A stretch of DNA of 47,137 nt from Candidatus Aminicenantes bacterium (lineage in GTDB: Bacteria; Acidobacteriota; Aminicenantia; Aminicenantales; UBA4085). Position 1 is the first letter of the stretch, and each line of letters opens with the position of its first letter. The stretch covers positions 1 through 47,137 of the forward strand of contig JAPKZJ010000014.1 of the NCBI GenBank assembly GCA_026393855.1. Direction: 5' to 3'. Position numbers and translations under genes: made by a program. The notes under the pieces are model-generated. The model made no database searches and was not told where the DNA came from. It saw only the letters and a list, made by a program, of their open reading frames with translations. Positions 38,947-46,997 of this stretch are shown here, piece by piece.

Positions 38947-40611
38947 TTGACTCTTCCCGACGATCGGCCGGACGACAAGCCCGTCGCGACGCCGACGGTT
39001 CGATACGGCCGCGGTTTCTATGGCTGGGAAAATCAGGACATCATCCCTTTCCGCTGGATGAGCCGCGAAGCGGAGATTTTCGTCGCCGGCCCCGGCTCGC
39101 CCGACACCCGCTGCCTGACCCTGGCCGTCAAGCATCTATTCGCCGATCAGCAGGCGCCTAGGCTGGAAGTCTTTCTCGACGGCCGATCCCTCGGGCAAGC
39201 CGTCGTCCCGACGCAATTCACGACGCTGTTCTTCCCTTTCTCGTTTCCGGCCGGCGGGGAGATCCCCTTCACCCTCCGGCTGGACCGGACCCATTCCGTG
39301 CCCGGCGACGGGAGGATCCTGGGCATCATGGTCCAGGCCGCCGCCGTGATCGCGGCCGGGACGCAGGACGATCCGGTCTACGGCGCCGGATGGCACGGCT
39401 GGGAGACGGAGGGCTATTCGACGTTCCGCTGGATGGGCCGCCGCGGCGAAATCCTGCTGCCTTGGAAACAGGTTCGAGCGCACCACTATCTGACCATCCC
39501 CGTGTTTCTGGACTTTCCCGACATCGATCAGAAGCTGACTTTGTCATACCGGGGCAGTCCCGCGGCGGAATGGCCGGTCATCCAAGGCTGGGGCTATGGC
39601 AGCTACGATCTGGCCTTGCTGCGGCAGCAGGATCGGGGCGAATCCGATATCCCTCCCGTCATCGAGCTGAGTGTCGACAGGCTTCACCCGGTTCAGCGCC
39701 ATGCCGGAGACGGACGCGAGCTGGGCGTTCGAATCGGCCCCCTGGAATTCCACGACGACGACGCCTGGCACGCCGATTCCGCCTTTTTCCGGGAGAACGC
39801 CCGCAAGAACTATGAAGAGATGAAGGCCGGGAAGACCGTGTTGAGCTCGTACCCCCTGAGCCTGGGCGTCGATCTCTTCGGTCGCTGCAACATCAGTCCG
39901 CCCTGCGTCTACTGCCTCTGGGACGGGATGAAGGAGATGGAGGGCGACCGCGTCGACGCGATCGTCGACGACGCGACACTGAAAGGCTACGGCCCCTTCT
40001 TCCGGTCGGCCCGATACCTGGTCAACTGTTCTTTCGGCGAGCCCTTGCTCCATCCCCGGCTGGCCGAAATCCTGAACGCCTGCGCCGAGCGGAAGAAGAT
40101 CATCGAGCTGTCGTCCAACGGGCAGGCCTTCACCGACCGGACGATCAAGGCCCTGGTCGGCAAGCCGGTCAATCTCTATATCTCGCTGGACGCAGCGACG
40201 CGGGAGACCTACGCCAAGATCCGCAACGACCGCTGGGACGACATCGTCCCCTCGCTTGTCCGGCTGAACGAAGAGCGGCAAAAGGCCGGCCGTCTCCCGC
40301 GCATTTATCTGGTTTTCATCCCGATGCGGGTCAACGCCGGCGACCTCGAGGAGTATTTCCGCCTGGCCCGGCGGATCGAGGCCGACAAGCTCGTCCTGCG
40401 GCCGCTGCTTCACCCGGCCAAGCCGAAGGCGCCGATCGATCGGGGCGGGTATCGCTTCGACTTCGCCCGGGAGCCGCTCGGCCGCAAGGAGCTCGAAGCG
40501 CTCTTCCGGGACGCCCAGCGGTTCGCTCAGCAGTATGGCGTCCCCCTGGCCAGCCAGTTCGACTTCGGCAAGCCGGCCCCCTCTCCATCCGGTAAGGAGG
40601 CCGCCTCATGA
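38947..40611 (+). CDS. Radical SAM protein with two N-terminal beta-domains
   Basis: 554 residues, TTG start. Two tandem domains come first: YGRGFYGWENQD to DGRILGIMVQAA (~19-135), then YGAGWHGWETEGY to DGRELGVRIGPL (~145-268). The radical SAM core begins GVDLFGRCNISPPCVYC, with Cys 314, 320 and 323, an unusual CX5CX2C spacing rather than CX3CX2C. SFGEPLLHPRLAEIL and SSNGQAF follow. The core ends at the barrel; a SPASM-like domain is the next ORF, coupled by ATGA. Sugar or peptide modification on the envelope side is a guess from the operon. Confidence 0.8.
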   Translation: MTLPDDRPDDKPVATPTVRYGRGFYGWENQDIIPFRWMSREAEIFVAGPGSPDTRCLTLAVKHLFADQQAPRLEVFLDGRSLGQAVVPTQFTTLFFPFSFPAGGEIPFTLRLDRTHSVPGDGRILGIMVQAAAVIAAGTQDDPVYGAGWHGWETEGYSTFRWMGRRGEILLPWKQVRAHHYLTIPVFLDFPDIDQKLTLSYRGSPAAEWPVIQGWGYGSYDLALLRQQDRGESDIPPVIELSVDRLHPVQRHAGDGRELGVRIGPLEFHDDDAWHADSAFFRENARKNYEEMKAGKTVLSSYPLSLGVDLFGRCNISPPCVYCLWDGMKEMEGDRVDAIVDDATLKGYGPFFRSARYLVNCSFGEPLLHPRLAEILNACAERKKIIELSSNGQAFTDRTIKALVGKPVNLYISLDAATRETYAKIRNDRWDDIVPSLVRLNEERQKAGRLPRIYLVFIPMRVNAGDLEEYFRLARRIEADKLVLRPLLHPAKPKAPIDRGGYRFDFAREPLGRKELEALFRDAQRFAQQYGVPLASQFDFGKPAPSPSGKEAAS

Positions 40612-40958
40612 GCGCGGAAAACGCGGCCCCTCCCGGACTCCCTCTCTGCCGCGAGCCTTGGGAGAATTTCTATATTCTGAGGCGCGGCATCCTGCCCTGC
40701 TGTTACGGGGGCGCCGTCATCGGCGAGATGGAGGATTACGCCGAGGTCTGGAACTCGCCCGAAATCCAGGAGATCAGGCGCTATCTGAGCCAAGGCAAGC
40801 TGGCTCCGTACTGCCTGGAAAACCCGGGCTGCCCCATCGTCCAGCGGGTCCTGGCACAAGGGGCGCAGGCTACGGAGAGCGCTCCGCCGGCCTCCTCACC
40901 CGCCCGCGGGCTCGGCGCGTCTCTCCGGCGCCTTTTTCCCCGAAAAACCGGCCGCTAG
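40608..40958 (+). CDS. Stand-alone SPASM-like domain protein
   Basis: 116 residues. LCREPWENFYILRRGILPCC (Cys 14, 31, 32), EVWNSPEIQEIRRYL and YCLENPGCP (Cys 69, 75) reproduce a SPASM auxiliary-cluster domain that normally sits at the C-terminus of the radical SAM chain. It overlaps that gene by 4 bp, so the two are likely made together and act as a two-subunit enzyme. The last 40 residues are Pro/Ala/Arg-rich. Confidence 0.75.
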   Translation: MSAENAAPPGLPLCREPWENFYILRRGILPCCYGGAVIGEMEDYAEVWNSPEIQEIRRYLSQGKLAPYCLENPGCPIVQRVLAQGAQATESAPPASSPARGLGASLRRLFPRKTGR

Positions 40959-41004
40959 CGCCGGGCCGGTATGCCCAACCGCTTTTCCCGGAATCGCGTC
41001 TGGC

Positions 41005-41032
41005 TTGACTTGGCCCGCCTGGACAATAATAA
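41005..41032 (+). promoter_or_regulatory. Promoter of the flotillin gene
   Basis: TTGACT (41005-41010), 16-nt spacer, TAATAA (41027-41032), ~65 nt before the ATG, which has an AAGGAGG Shine-Dalgarno. Confidence 0.6.
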
Positions 41033-41097
41033 TTGGCTTTTCAACGCCCTAGGTCCGCGGAGCCCCCGATGACCGATCATCCGCCAAGGAGGCCCTC

Positions 41098-42501
41098 ATG
41101 ACTCTTCCCAGCATCCTGATCACTGCCGGTATCATCCTCGTCATACTGGCCCTGTTCGCCCTTCTCGTCGCCAAGCAATACAAGAAGGTCGGGCCCAACG
41201 AAGCCCTGATCATCTCCGGGCGCAAGAAGACGGTGACCGGCCCCGACGGCGCCAAGGTCAAGGTCGGATACCGCTACCGGCTGGGCGGCGGAACTTTCGT
41301 CATGCCCTTCCTGGAAACCGTCGACACTCTTCCCATGGAGGTCGTGTCCCTGTCGATCCGGACGCCGGAGGTCCTGACCCACGGCGGCGTGCCGATCCTG
41401 GCCGACGCCACGGCCCAGGTCAAGATCGATTCGAGCGAGAGCGCCATCATGGTCGCCGCGGAGCAGTTCCTGGGCATCGGCAAGGACGGCATCCGCGAAG
41501 TCGCCGTCAACGTCCTGGAAGGCCGGATGCGCGAGGTCATCGGCACGATGACCGTGGAAGAGATCTACCGCGGCCGGGCCGAGTTCAACGAGAAGGTCGT
41601 GGCCGCGGCCAAGGCCGATCTCTCCAAGATGGGGCTGGTCCTGCTGGCCTTCGCCCTCAAGGAGTTCTCCGACCCCCAAGGCTACATCAACTCCCTCAGC
41701 AAACCGCTGATCATGGCCGCCAAGCGCGACGCCGCCATTTCCGAGGCCGAGGGCGAGAAAGAAGCCGTCATCAAGTCTTCCCAGGCCCGCAAGGAAGCCG
41801 AAGTCGCCCGGCTCCAGGCCGATGCCCAGATCGCCAAGGCCCAGTGGGAGAATGAGACCAAGAAATCCGACTCGCTGACCCTGGTCAACCAGAAGAAGGC
41901 CCAGGCCGACTTCGCCTACGAGTTGGAGCGCCATCGCCTCAATCAGGATATCAAGCGCGAGGAAGCCAAGGTCCGCCAGGTGGAGAAGGAGCAGGCCATT
42001 AAGATCGAGGAGCTGGAAATCCTGCGGCGGGAGAAGGAGCTGGAGGCCAACGTCATCAAGCCGTCCGACGCCCGCAAATACCAGATCAAGTCCGAAGCCG
42101 AAGCGGAAGAATACCGGATCCAAGCCGAAGCCCACGGCAAGGCCGAGGCCGTCAAGATGGAGGGCTTGGCCGAGGCTTCCCGGATCAAGGAGAAGGGTAC
42201 TGCCGAGGCCGAGGCCATGCTCAAGAAGGCCCAGTCGATGGACAAGTACGGCGACGCCGCCATCCTGGAAATGTATATGAAGGTCCTGCCCGAGGTCGTC
42301 CGGGGGATGTCGGAGCCGCTGTCCAAGGTGGACAAGATCGTCGTCGTCGGCGGCGACAAATCCCTGGGCACGACCAAGATAACGGCCCAGATGGCCGAGA
42401 TTCTGGCCCAGGTGCCGGACGTGCTCCAATCGCTGACCGGCGCGGACATCAAGAAATTCCTGAAGGACAAGCTTACCTCCGAAGGCAAGCCCGTCAAGTA
42501 A
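41098..42501 (+). CDS. Flotillin-like SPFH/band-7 membrane protein
   Basis: 467 residues. One N-terminal membrane segment (ILITAGIILVILALFALLVA) is followed by an SPFH domain (KVGPNEALIISGRKK to ~190), then a long coiled coil rich in Glu-Ala repeats (EAEAEEYRIQAEAHGKAEAV) and a C-terminal assembly region (GDKSLGTTKITAQMAEILAQ). This is flotillin architecture, a scaffold for membrane microdomains. The aminotransferase fusion gene follows 27 bp later. Confidence 0.9.
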   Translation: MTLPSILITAGIILVILALFALLVAKQYKKVGPNEALIISGRKKTVTGPDGAKVKVGYRYRLGGGTFVMPFLETVDTLPMEVVSLSIRTPEVLTHGGVPILADATAQVKIDSSESAIMVAAEQFLGIGKDGIREVAVNVLEGRMREVIGTMTVEEIYRGRAEFNEKVVAAAKADLSKMGLVLLAFALKEFSDPQGYINSLSKPLIMAAKRDAAISEAEGEKEAVIKSSQARKEAEVARLQADAQIAKAQWENETKKSDSLTLVNQKKAQADFAYELERHRLNQDIKREEAKVRQVEKEQAIKIEELEILRREKELEANVIKPSDARKYQIKSEAEAEEYRIQAEAHGKAEAVKMEGLAEASRIKEKGTAEAEAMLKKAQSMDKYGDAAILEMYMKVLPEVVRGMSEPLSKVDKIVVVGGDKSLGTTKITAQMAEILAQVPDVLQSLTGADIKKFLKDKLTSEGKPVK

Positions 42502-42528
42502 GCCCGGTTCGGAAAGGGCAACGCGATC

Positions 42529-44853
42529 ATGGTTTCCGAACGAGTCAAGCAAATCGGCGCCTCCCCGACGCTGCGCATCGCGGCCAAGGCCAAGGCGCTC
42601 AAGGCCGAGGGCATCGATGTCGTCGACCTGAGCATCGGGGAGCCGGACTTTCCGACCCCGGCCAACATCAAGGCGGCCGGGATCAAGGCCATCCAGGACA
42701 ACTTCACCAAGTACACCGAGAACGACGGCACGCCGGCCTTGAAGAAGGCCGTCCTGGCCCGCTTCAAGGAGGACTTCGGGCTGACCTACGCGCCCAACGA
42801 AATCATCGTCTCCTCGGGCGCCAAGAGCTCGCTGTACCATTTGATGCTGGCCTTGCTCGACCCCGGCGACGAAGTCATCATCCCGGTTCCCTACTGGGTC
42901 ACCTACCCCCACCAGGTCAAGCTGGCCAAGGGCAAGTCCGTCTATGTGGAGACCCGGGAGGAGGAGGGCTTCGTCCTGACCGCCGAAGCTCTCAAGGCCC
43001 ACATCACGCCCGCCACCAAGGCCGTCATCCTGAACTCGCCCTCCAACCCGACGGGAGCGGCTTACACCAAAGCCCAGCTCCAGGCGCTGGCCGACGTCGT
43101 CCGCGGCGAGGATCTCTATGTTGTGGCCGATGAGATCTATGCCTCGCTCGTCTACGACGATTTTCCGTTCACCAGCTTCGCCGCCCTGGGCGAAGACATC
43201 AAGAAGAAGACGGTTATCGTCAACGGCCCCTCCAAGTCGTATTCTATGACCGGCTGGCGCATCGGATACACCCTGGGCCCGGCCGACATCATCGCCGGCA
43301 TGGCCAAGATCCAGAGCCACACTACATCCAACGCGGCCTCGATGTCCCAGCGGGCCACCCAGGAGGCCGTCGCCGGGCCGCAGTTCGAAGTAGCCAAGAT
43401 GGTTCAAGAGTTCGGCCGCCGCCGCAACTACGCCCTGATGAAAATGCAGGCCATGCCCGGCGTCTCCTGCTTTAAGCCGCAGGGGGCCTTCTACCTCTTC
43501 CCAAACGTCAAGACCCATTACGACAAGGAATTCAACGGCACGCCGATCCGGAATTCCAACGGGATGGCCTATTACCTGCTGCGCGAAGCCGGCGTCGCCG
43601 TCGTCCCGGGGGATTCCTTCGGCGCCGACGACTACATCCGGCTGTCTTACGCCACCTCCATGGAGAACTTGGAGAAGGGGTTGGACCGCATCGGGCGAGC
43701 CCTGGCCCGGCTGCAGCCGGCCCGCCAGGCCAAGCGCATCGCTCTATCCAACTACGCGGCCCGGGTCCGCAGGCCGGTTCCCGTCGACGCCGGGCTGACG
43801 GTCGCCGTCCGCGACGGCCTGGTGGCCGAGGCCGAATCGCGCCTCGGCCTGGAAAACGCCTTCGAATGGAACGCGGTCATTAACGGGGTCGTCGTCCAGC
43901 TTCGGACCAACGTCGCCCACCTGAACGACTTCTGGGTCGATAACTGGTATCCGGCCCAGCTCGAGGCCGGCCTGGAGCCGCACGGGATCATCTACGCCGT
44001 GGACGGCATCCCAGGGCGCGAGCCGCGGGCCCTTTACAACACCGAGACCAAGACCGGCGTCCTGGTCAACTGCGACGCCTACGGCCCCCTGCGGAGCCTG
44101 GCCCTGGGGTTGGCGGCCGACGTCGGCGAGCGATCGTTCGGCGTCCACCCGGTCCGAGGGATGTCGGTCGACGCGGCGGGAGAAGGTTTGGCCCTGATCG
44201 GCCCTCCGGGAACGAAAAAAACCGATCTTTTCTTCGGGCTGCTGCGCGATCCGCGCTACCGGTTCCATGCCGGCGAGATTTTCTTCGTCCGTTACGCGGG
44301 CAAAGCCGCCCTGGCGGACGCAGTGGAGCGCAAGGCCTTTCTGCCCACCTCCGCGGTCGAGGTTTTCGGCCGCCTGGCGCCTTTATTCGACGGCAGCAAG
44401 TGCGAGAACGTCGTCCTTCACAAGGACGATTGCAAAGACGCCGTCTGCTTGCGGGGCGAGGACTGCCGGCTGGACCGGGGCGCCCCGTTCTGCTACAAGG
44501 CCGCCAAGGACGCGCACGGCCTGATCGATCCCAATTGGATCGCCGGCGCCCAAGCCGTCGTTAGGCGAACAACTCTGAAAAAGATCATCATCCTGCGCAA
44601 CGACAGCGTTTCTCCGGCGGTCGTCGAGCTGTCGCCCGAGGAGGCCCTGCACATTCTCGCCGCGGGCGAATGCCCGGGGATGAAAGCAGGCCTGACCGCC
44701 AAGCCGGCGCCGTTTTTCAACCCCCATCTCCTGGTCGCCGGGGCAGAACGCCTGGAGCTGCAACGGGCGGCTTTTCAGAGGCTTCTGCAGAGCGCTCGGG
44801 CCTGGTTGTTTAATAGCGGAGCCGCAGGGGTCGAAGCTCTCAAAGAACTCTAG
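42529..44853 (+). CDS. Class I aminotransferase fused to a P-loop (HprK-like) domain
   Basis: 774 residues, about twice the length of an aspartate/aromatic aminotransferase. Residues 1-396 form a complete class I enzyme: DLSIGEPDFPTP, NSPSNPTGAAYT, ADEIYASLVYD and the PLP-lysine segment SKSYSMTGWRIGY. Residues ~400-774 are a separate domain with LALIGPPGTKKTDLFFGLL (P-loop-like, ~553-571, with Lys-Lys-Thr) and two close Cys clusters (CENVV...DDCKDAVCLRGEDC). This part resembles HprK/PEPCK-type P-loop proteins only loosely. No frameshift is evident at the junction. Confidence 0.85.
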   Translation: MVSERVKQIGASPTLRIAAKAKALKAEGIDVVDLSIGEPDFPTPANIKAAGIKAIQDNFTKYTENDGTPALKKAVLARFKEDFGLTYAPNEIIVSSGAKSSLYHLMLALLDPGDEVIIPVPYWVTYPHQVKLAKGKSVYVETREEEGFVLTAEALKAHITPATKAVILNSPSNPTGAAYTKAQLQALADVVRGEDLYVVADEIYASLVYDDFPFTSFAALGEDIKKKTVIVNGPSKSYSMTGWRIGYTLGPADIIAGMAKIQSHTTSNAASMSQRATQEAVAGPQFEVAKMVQEFGRRRNYALMKMQAMPGVSCFKPQGAFYLFPNVKTHYDKEFNGTPIRNSNGMAYYLLREAGVAVVPGDSFGADDYIRLSYATSMENLEKGLDRIGRALARLQPARQAKRIALSNYAARVRRPVPVDAGLTVAVRDGLVAEAESRLGLENAFEWNAVINGVVVQLRTNVAHLNDFWVDNWYPAQLEAGLEPHGIIYAVDGIPGREPRALYNTETKTGVLVNCDAYGPLRSLALGLAADVGERSFGVHPVRGMSVDAAGEGLALIGPPGTKKTDLFFGLLRDPRYRFHAGEIFFVRYAGKAALADAVERKAFLPTSAVEVFGRLAPLFDGSKCENVVLHKDDCKDAVCLRGEDCRLDRGAPFCYKAAKDAHGLIDPNWIAGAQAVVRRTTLKKIIILRNDSVSPAVVELSPEEALHILAAGECPGMKAGLTAKPAPFFNPHLLVAGAERLELQRAAFQRLLQSARAWLFNSGAAGVEALKEL

Positions 44854-45377
44854 GTCCCCGAGGTGCCGGCCCGGGGACCTCGGATGAACTGGCCGTTCAA
44901 CGAGATCAGATCCTTGAAGAAGTCCGCCGACGATGAGATCGTGTACAGCCCGGCCTCCGGCGTCGCCGCGACATAGGTGAAGCCCTCCAGCGTGCCGCTG
45001 CGGCCATAGGATGCGATTAGAAAGTCATCCGGCCCCGAGCCTGTCAGGCCGTAATTCCCATCTACCGCCGTTCCGCAGTAGACTTTGAAGCCGTTGCCCC
45101 ACTGATCGTTCAGCGGGAGGACCTTGATGTACATCGGCGACAGGGCGCTCTTCAGCGTGGTGCTGATGTCGCCGCTGTTGACCGGCGGGACGGACTTGTC
45201 GCCGATGTAGTTGATCAGGGTCGTGGCGATGGTGCTGATGTCCTTCTGGGTGCCGCGTATCTTCGCCCTCTGCAGGGCGGACATGGCGTTGGGAACCAGC
45301 AGCGCAGCCAGAATGCCGATAATCGCCACGACGACCAGAAGCTCGATCAGGGTGAAGCCGCTCTTCCGATTGGGCAT
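44850..45377 (-). CDS. Type IV pilin-like/GspG-type pseudopilin
   Basis: 175 residues. The prepilin motif SGFTLIELLVVVAIIGILAA follows the short leader MPNRK, with the Gly cleavage site and Glu-5. Then a long helix (ALQRAKIRGTQKDISTIATTL) and a GspG-like C-terminal strand region. ATG 45377 with AAGGAG is chosen because the class III leader starts there; the frame extends further upstream. A sigma54-type promoter is at 45427-45442. It overlaps the aminotransferase gene tail to tail by 4 bp. Confidence 0.9.
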   Translation of the reverse strand: MPNRKSGFTLIELLVVVAIIGILAALLVPNAMSALQRAKIRGTQKDISTIATTLINYIGDKSVPPVNSGDISTTLKSALSPMYIKVLPLNDQWGNGFKVYCGTAVDGNYGLTGSGPDDFLIASYGRSGTLEGFTYVAATPEAGLYTISSSADFFKDLISLNGQFIRGPRAGTSGT

Positions 45378-45426
45378 GGCTCGCTCCTTGCCGCGTTTTT
45401 CGCGGCTGAATTCCCGGCAAATAGGA

Positions 45427-45442
45427 TGCAAGCCGCGTGCCA
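45427..45442 (-). promoter_or_regulatory. Sigma54 (RpoN) promoter of the pseudopilin gene
   Basis: On the minus strand, TGGCACGCGGCTTGCA: the -24 TGGCAC and -12 TTGCA with the GG/GC doublets at the required spacing. The expected start is ~40 nt before the ATG. Confidence 0.8.
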
Positions 45443-45491
45443 TTCAAGGCGGGGCGTATCTTGTTGTATTTAATAAGCTATTTTTTACGAG

Positions 45492-45505
45492 CGAATCCAG
45501 ATTCG
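45492..45505. promoter_or_regulatory. Palindrome upstream of the sigma54 promoter
   Basis: CGAATC-CA-GATTCG lies in an AT-rich stretch ~75-90 nt upstream of the predicted start, the usual place for an activator (enhancer-binding protein) site. The rest of 45443-45642 shows nothing recognisable. Confidence 0.4.
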
Positions 45506-45642
45506 TTAAAAAAGCCGCAATTTGTCCATAACTTGCCACTTTTCGCCAAGCAATTAGGGGTCGCGTCTTGCGTTCGGCTGCCGCCCCGGAGCACCCTCAT
45601 TGCGGTGGGGTTGCGGTTTGTCGCCGTGTATTGATGATCCAA

Positions 45643-46206
45643 TCAAAATCCTAAGCCGGCTTCAATATCGGCCACTAGCGTATGAATAATCACGAGGTGG
45701 ATTTCCTGGACCCTGGGCGTCTCCCTGGAAGCGACATCCAGGAGGATATCGGGCAGGCCCGAGATCTGGCCTCCGCCCATTCCGGTCAAAGCGATTGATT
45801 TCATGCCCTTCTCTCGGGCCGCCCGCAGGGCTCGCAGGATATTGGGCGAATTGCCGCTGGTCGTCAAGGCCAGCGCCACATCGCCCGGATCGCCCAAAGC
45901 CTCCACTTGCCGGCTAAAAACGGCATCGTAGGACATATCGTTGGCGATCGAGGTCAGAACAGAGGTGTCGGCGGACAGGGTGACGGCGCGCAAACCGGGC
46001 CGGGGACGCGAAAACTTATTGATCAGCTCGGCCGTGAAATGCTGGGCTTCGGCCGCACTGCCGCCGTTGCCCATGACTAGGATCTTGCCGCCGCCGCGAA
46101 GCGCCGCAACACAGGCCGCGACCGCAGCCTGGTAGGCTTCGGCCCGAGTCGCATAGAACTCATCCGTCAGGCGCCCCAGCTCGCTGCCGATCGAAGCTTC
46201 GGTCAT
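45643..46206 (-). CDS. gmhA: Sedoheptulose-7-phosphate isomerase (SIS domain)
   Basis: 187 residues. The first step of ADP-heptose synthesis for the LPS core. SIS fold: GKILVMGNGGSAAEAQHFTAEL, LTSIANDMSYDAVFSRQVEALG and LALTTSGNSPNILRALRAAREKG are GmhA landmarks. AAAGGAG precedes the ATG; it overlaps the upstream plsC gene by 4 bp. Confidence 0.93.
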   Translation of the reverse strand: MTEASIGSELGRLTDEFYATRAEAYQAAVAACVAALRGGGKILVMGNGGSAAEAQHFTAELINKFSRPRPGLRAVTLSADTSVLTSIANDMSYDAVFSRQVEALGDPGDVALALTTSGNSPNILRALRAAREKGMKSIALTGMGGGQISGLPDILLDVASRETPRVQEIHLVIIHTLVADIEAGLGF

Positions 46207-46916
46207 GGCACATCTCCTTTAAAGCCCGAGACAATCGTGCCCCGGACTTGATTCATCAGCCCGGCCATCAAGTCCTGCGTAGTCCCCGCCGTCTCCACCG
46301 CGGGATGGAAGGCCACTCGGATCGTCCCCCGCCGGGGCACCCAGCGGCCCCGGGGCATCAGCCGGAAAGTTCCCTCGACGGTCACGGGGACGATCGGGGC
46401 GCCCGCGGCTATGGCCAGAAAGAACCCCCCCCGGCGGAATGGCTGGATCCGGCTATCGCGGCTTCGCGTCCCTTCCGGAAATATCAGAAACGAGTATTTC
46501 CGGTCCCGCATAAGGGCGGCGGCCTTTTCGATGCCGGCCCGACCGCCGCGCGCCCCCCGGCGATCAACGGGGACAAACCCGACATAGCGCATCCCCAGGC
46601 CGAAGATCGGGATGCGGAACACCGAAGCCTTGATGATGATCCTGGGGGAGCTCGGAACGAGCAGGAAGAGCAGAGGGCCGTCCAGGAAGCTTTGATGATC
46701 GGCCATATAGACGACGGGGTGCGAGGCGTCGACTTCCGGCAGGCCTTCGACGATGACCTTCAGGCCAAGAACCGCGCGGTTAAGACGCATTAGGAAGCGG
46801 CTGAAAGCGAGCAGGGGCTCCCGGGCCCGGATCAGCGCGCAAATGATGATCAGAGGAATCAGCGACAGGACATAAAGGAAGAAGAGCAGGCCGACGACGA
46901 ACGTCCTGGCGATCAT
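46203..46916 (-). CDS. plsC: 1-acyl-glycerol-3-phosphate acyltransferase (PlsC type)
   Basis: 237 residues from ATG 46916. An N-terminal membrane segment (FVVGLLFFLYVLSLIPLIII) precedes the catalytic MADHQSFLDGPLL (H-x4-D), FVPVDRRGARGG, and FPEGTRSRDSRIQPFRRGG. It makes phosphatidic acid. An in-frame ATG at 46925 overlaps a TATAAT box (46929-46924), so the second ATG is more likely the true start. Confidence 0.9.
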   Translation of the reverse strand: MIARTFVVGLLFFLYVLSLIPLIIICALIRAREPLLAFSRFLMRLNRAVLGLKVIVEGLPEVDASHPVVYMADHQSFLDGPLLFLLVPSSPRIIIKASVFRIPIFGLGMRYVGFVPVDRRGARGGRAGIEKAAALMRDRKYSFLIFPEGTRSRDSRIQPFRRGGFFLAIAAGAPIVPVTVEGTFRLMPRGRWVPRRGTIRVAFHPAVETAGTTQDLMAGLMNQVRGTIVSGFKGDVP

Positions 46917-46932
46917 CGGCCCCATTATACAA

Positions 46933-46964
46933 TAAAAAAAGGACCGGCTCTTTCGAGCCGGCCC
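46933..46964 (-). terminator. Intrinsic terminator after the partial pseudopilin gene
   Basis: On the minus strand: GGGCCGGCTC-GAAA-GAGCCGGTCC followed by TTTTTTT. It lies between the upstream pseudopilin gene and plsC. Confidence 0.9.
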
Positions 46965-46997
46965 TCGGTAGATCGGTGTTGTTCAGCTCAGGCTGAA

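Noticed and set aside
41077-43518. 813-codon open frame on the minus strand
   Set aside because: It is the antisense of the flotillin and aminotransferase genes; high GC in third positions leaves the opposite frame open. The composition (runs of Gly, Leu, Asp, His) is not protein-like.
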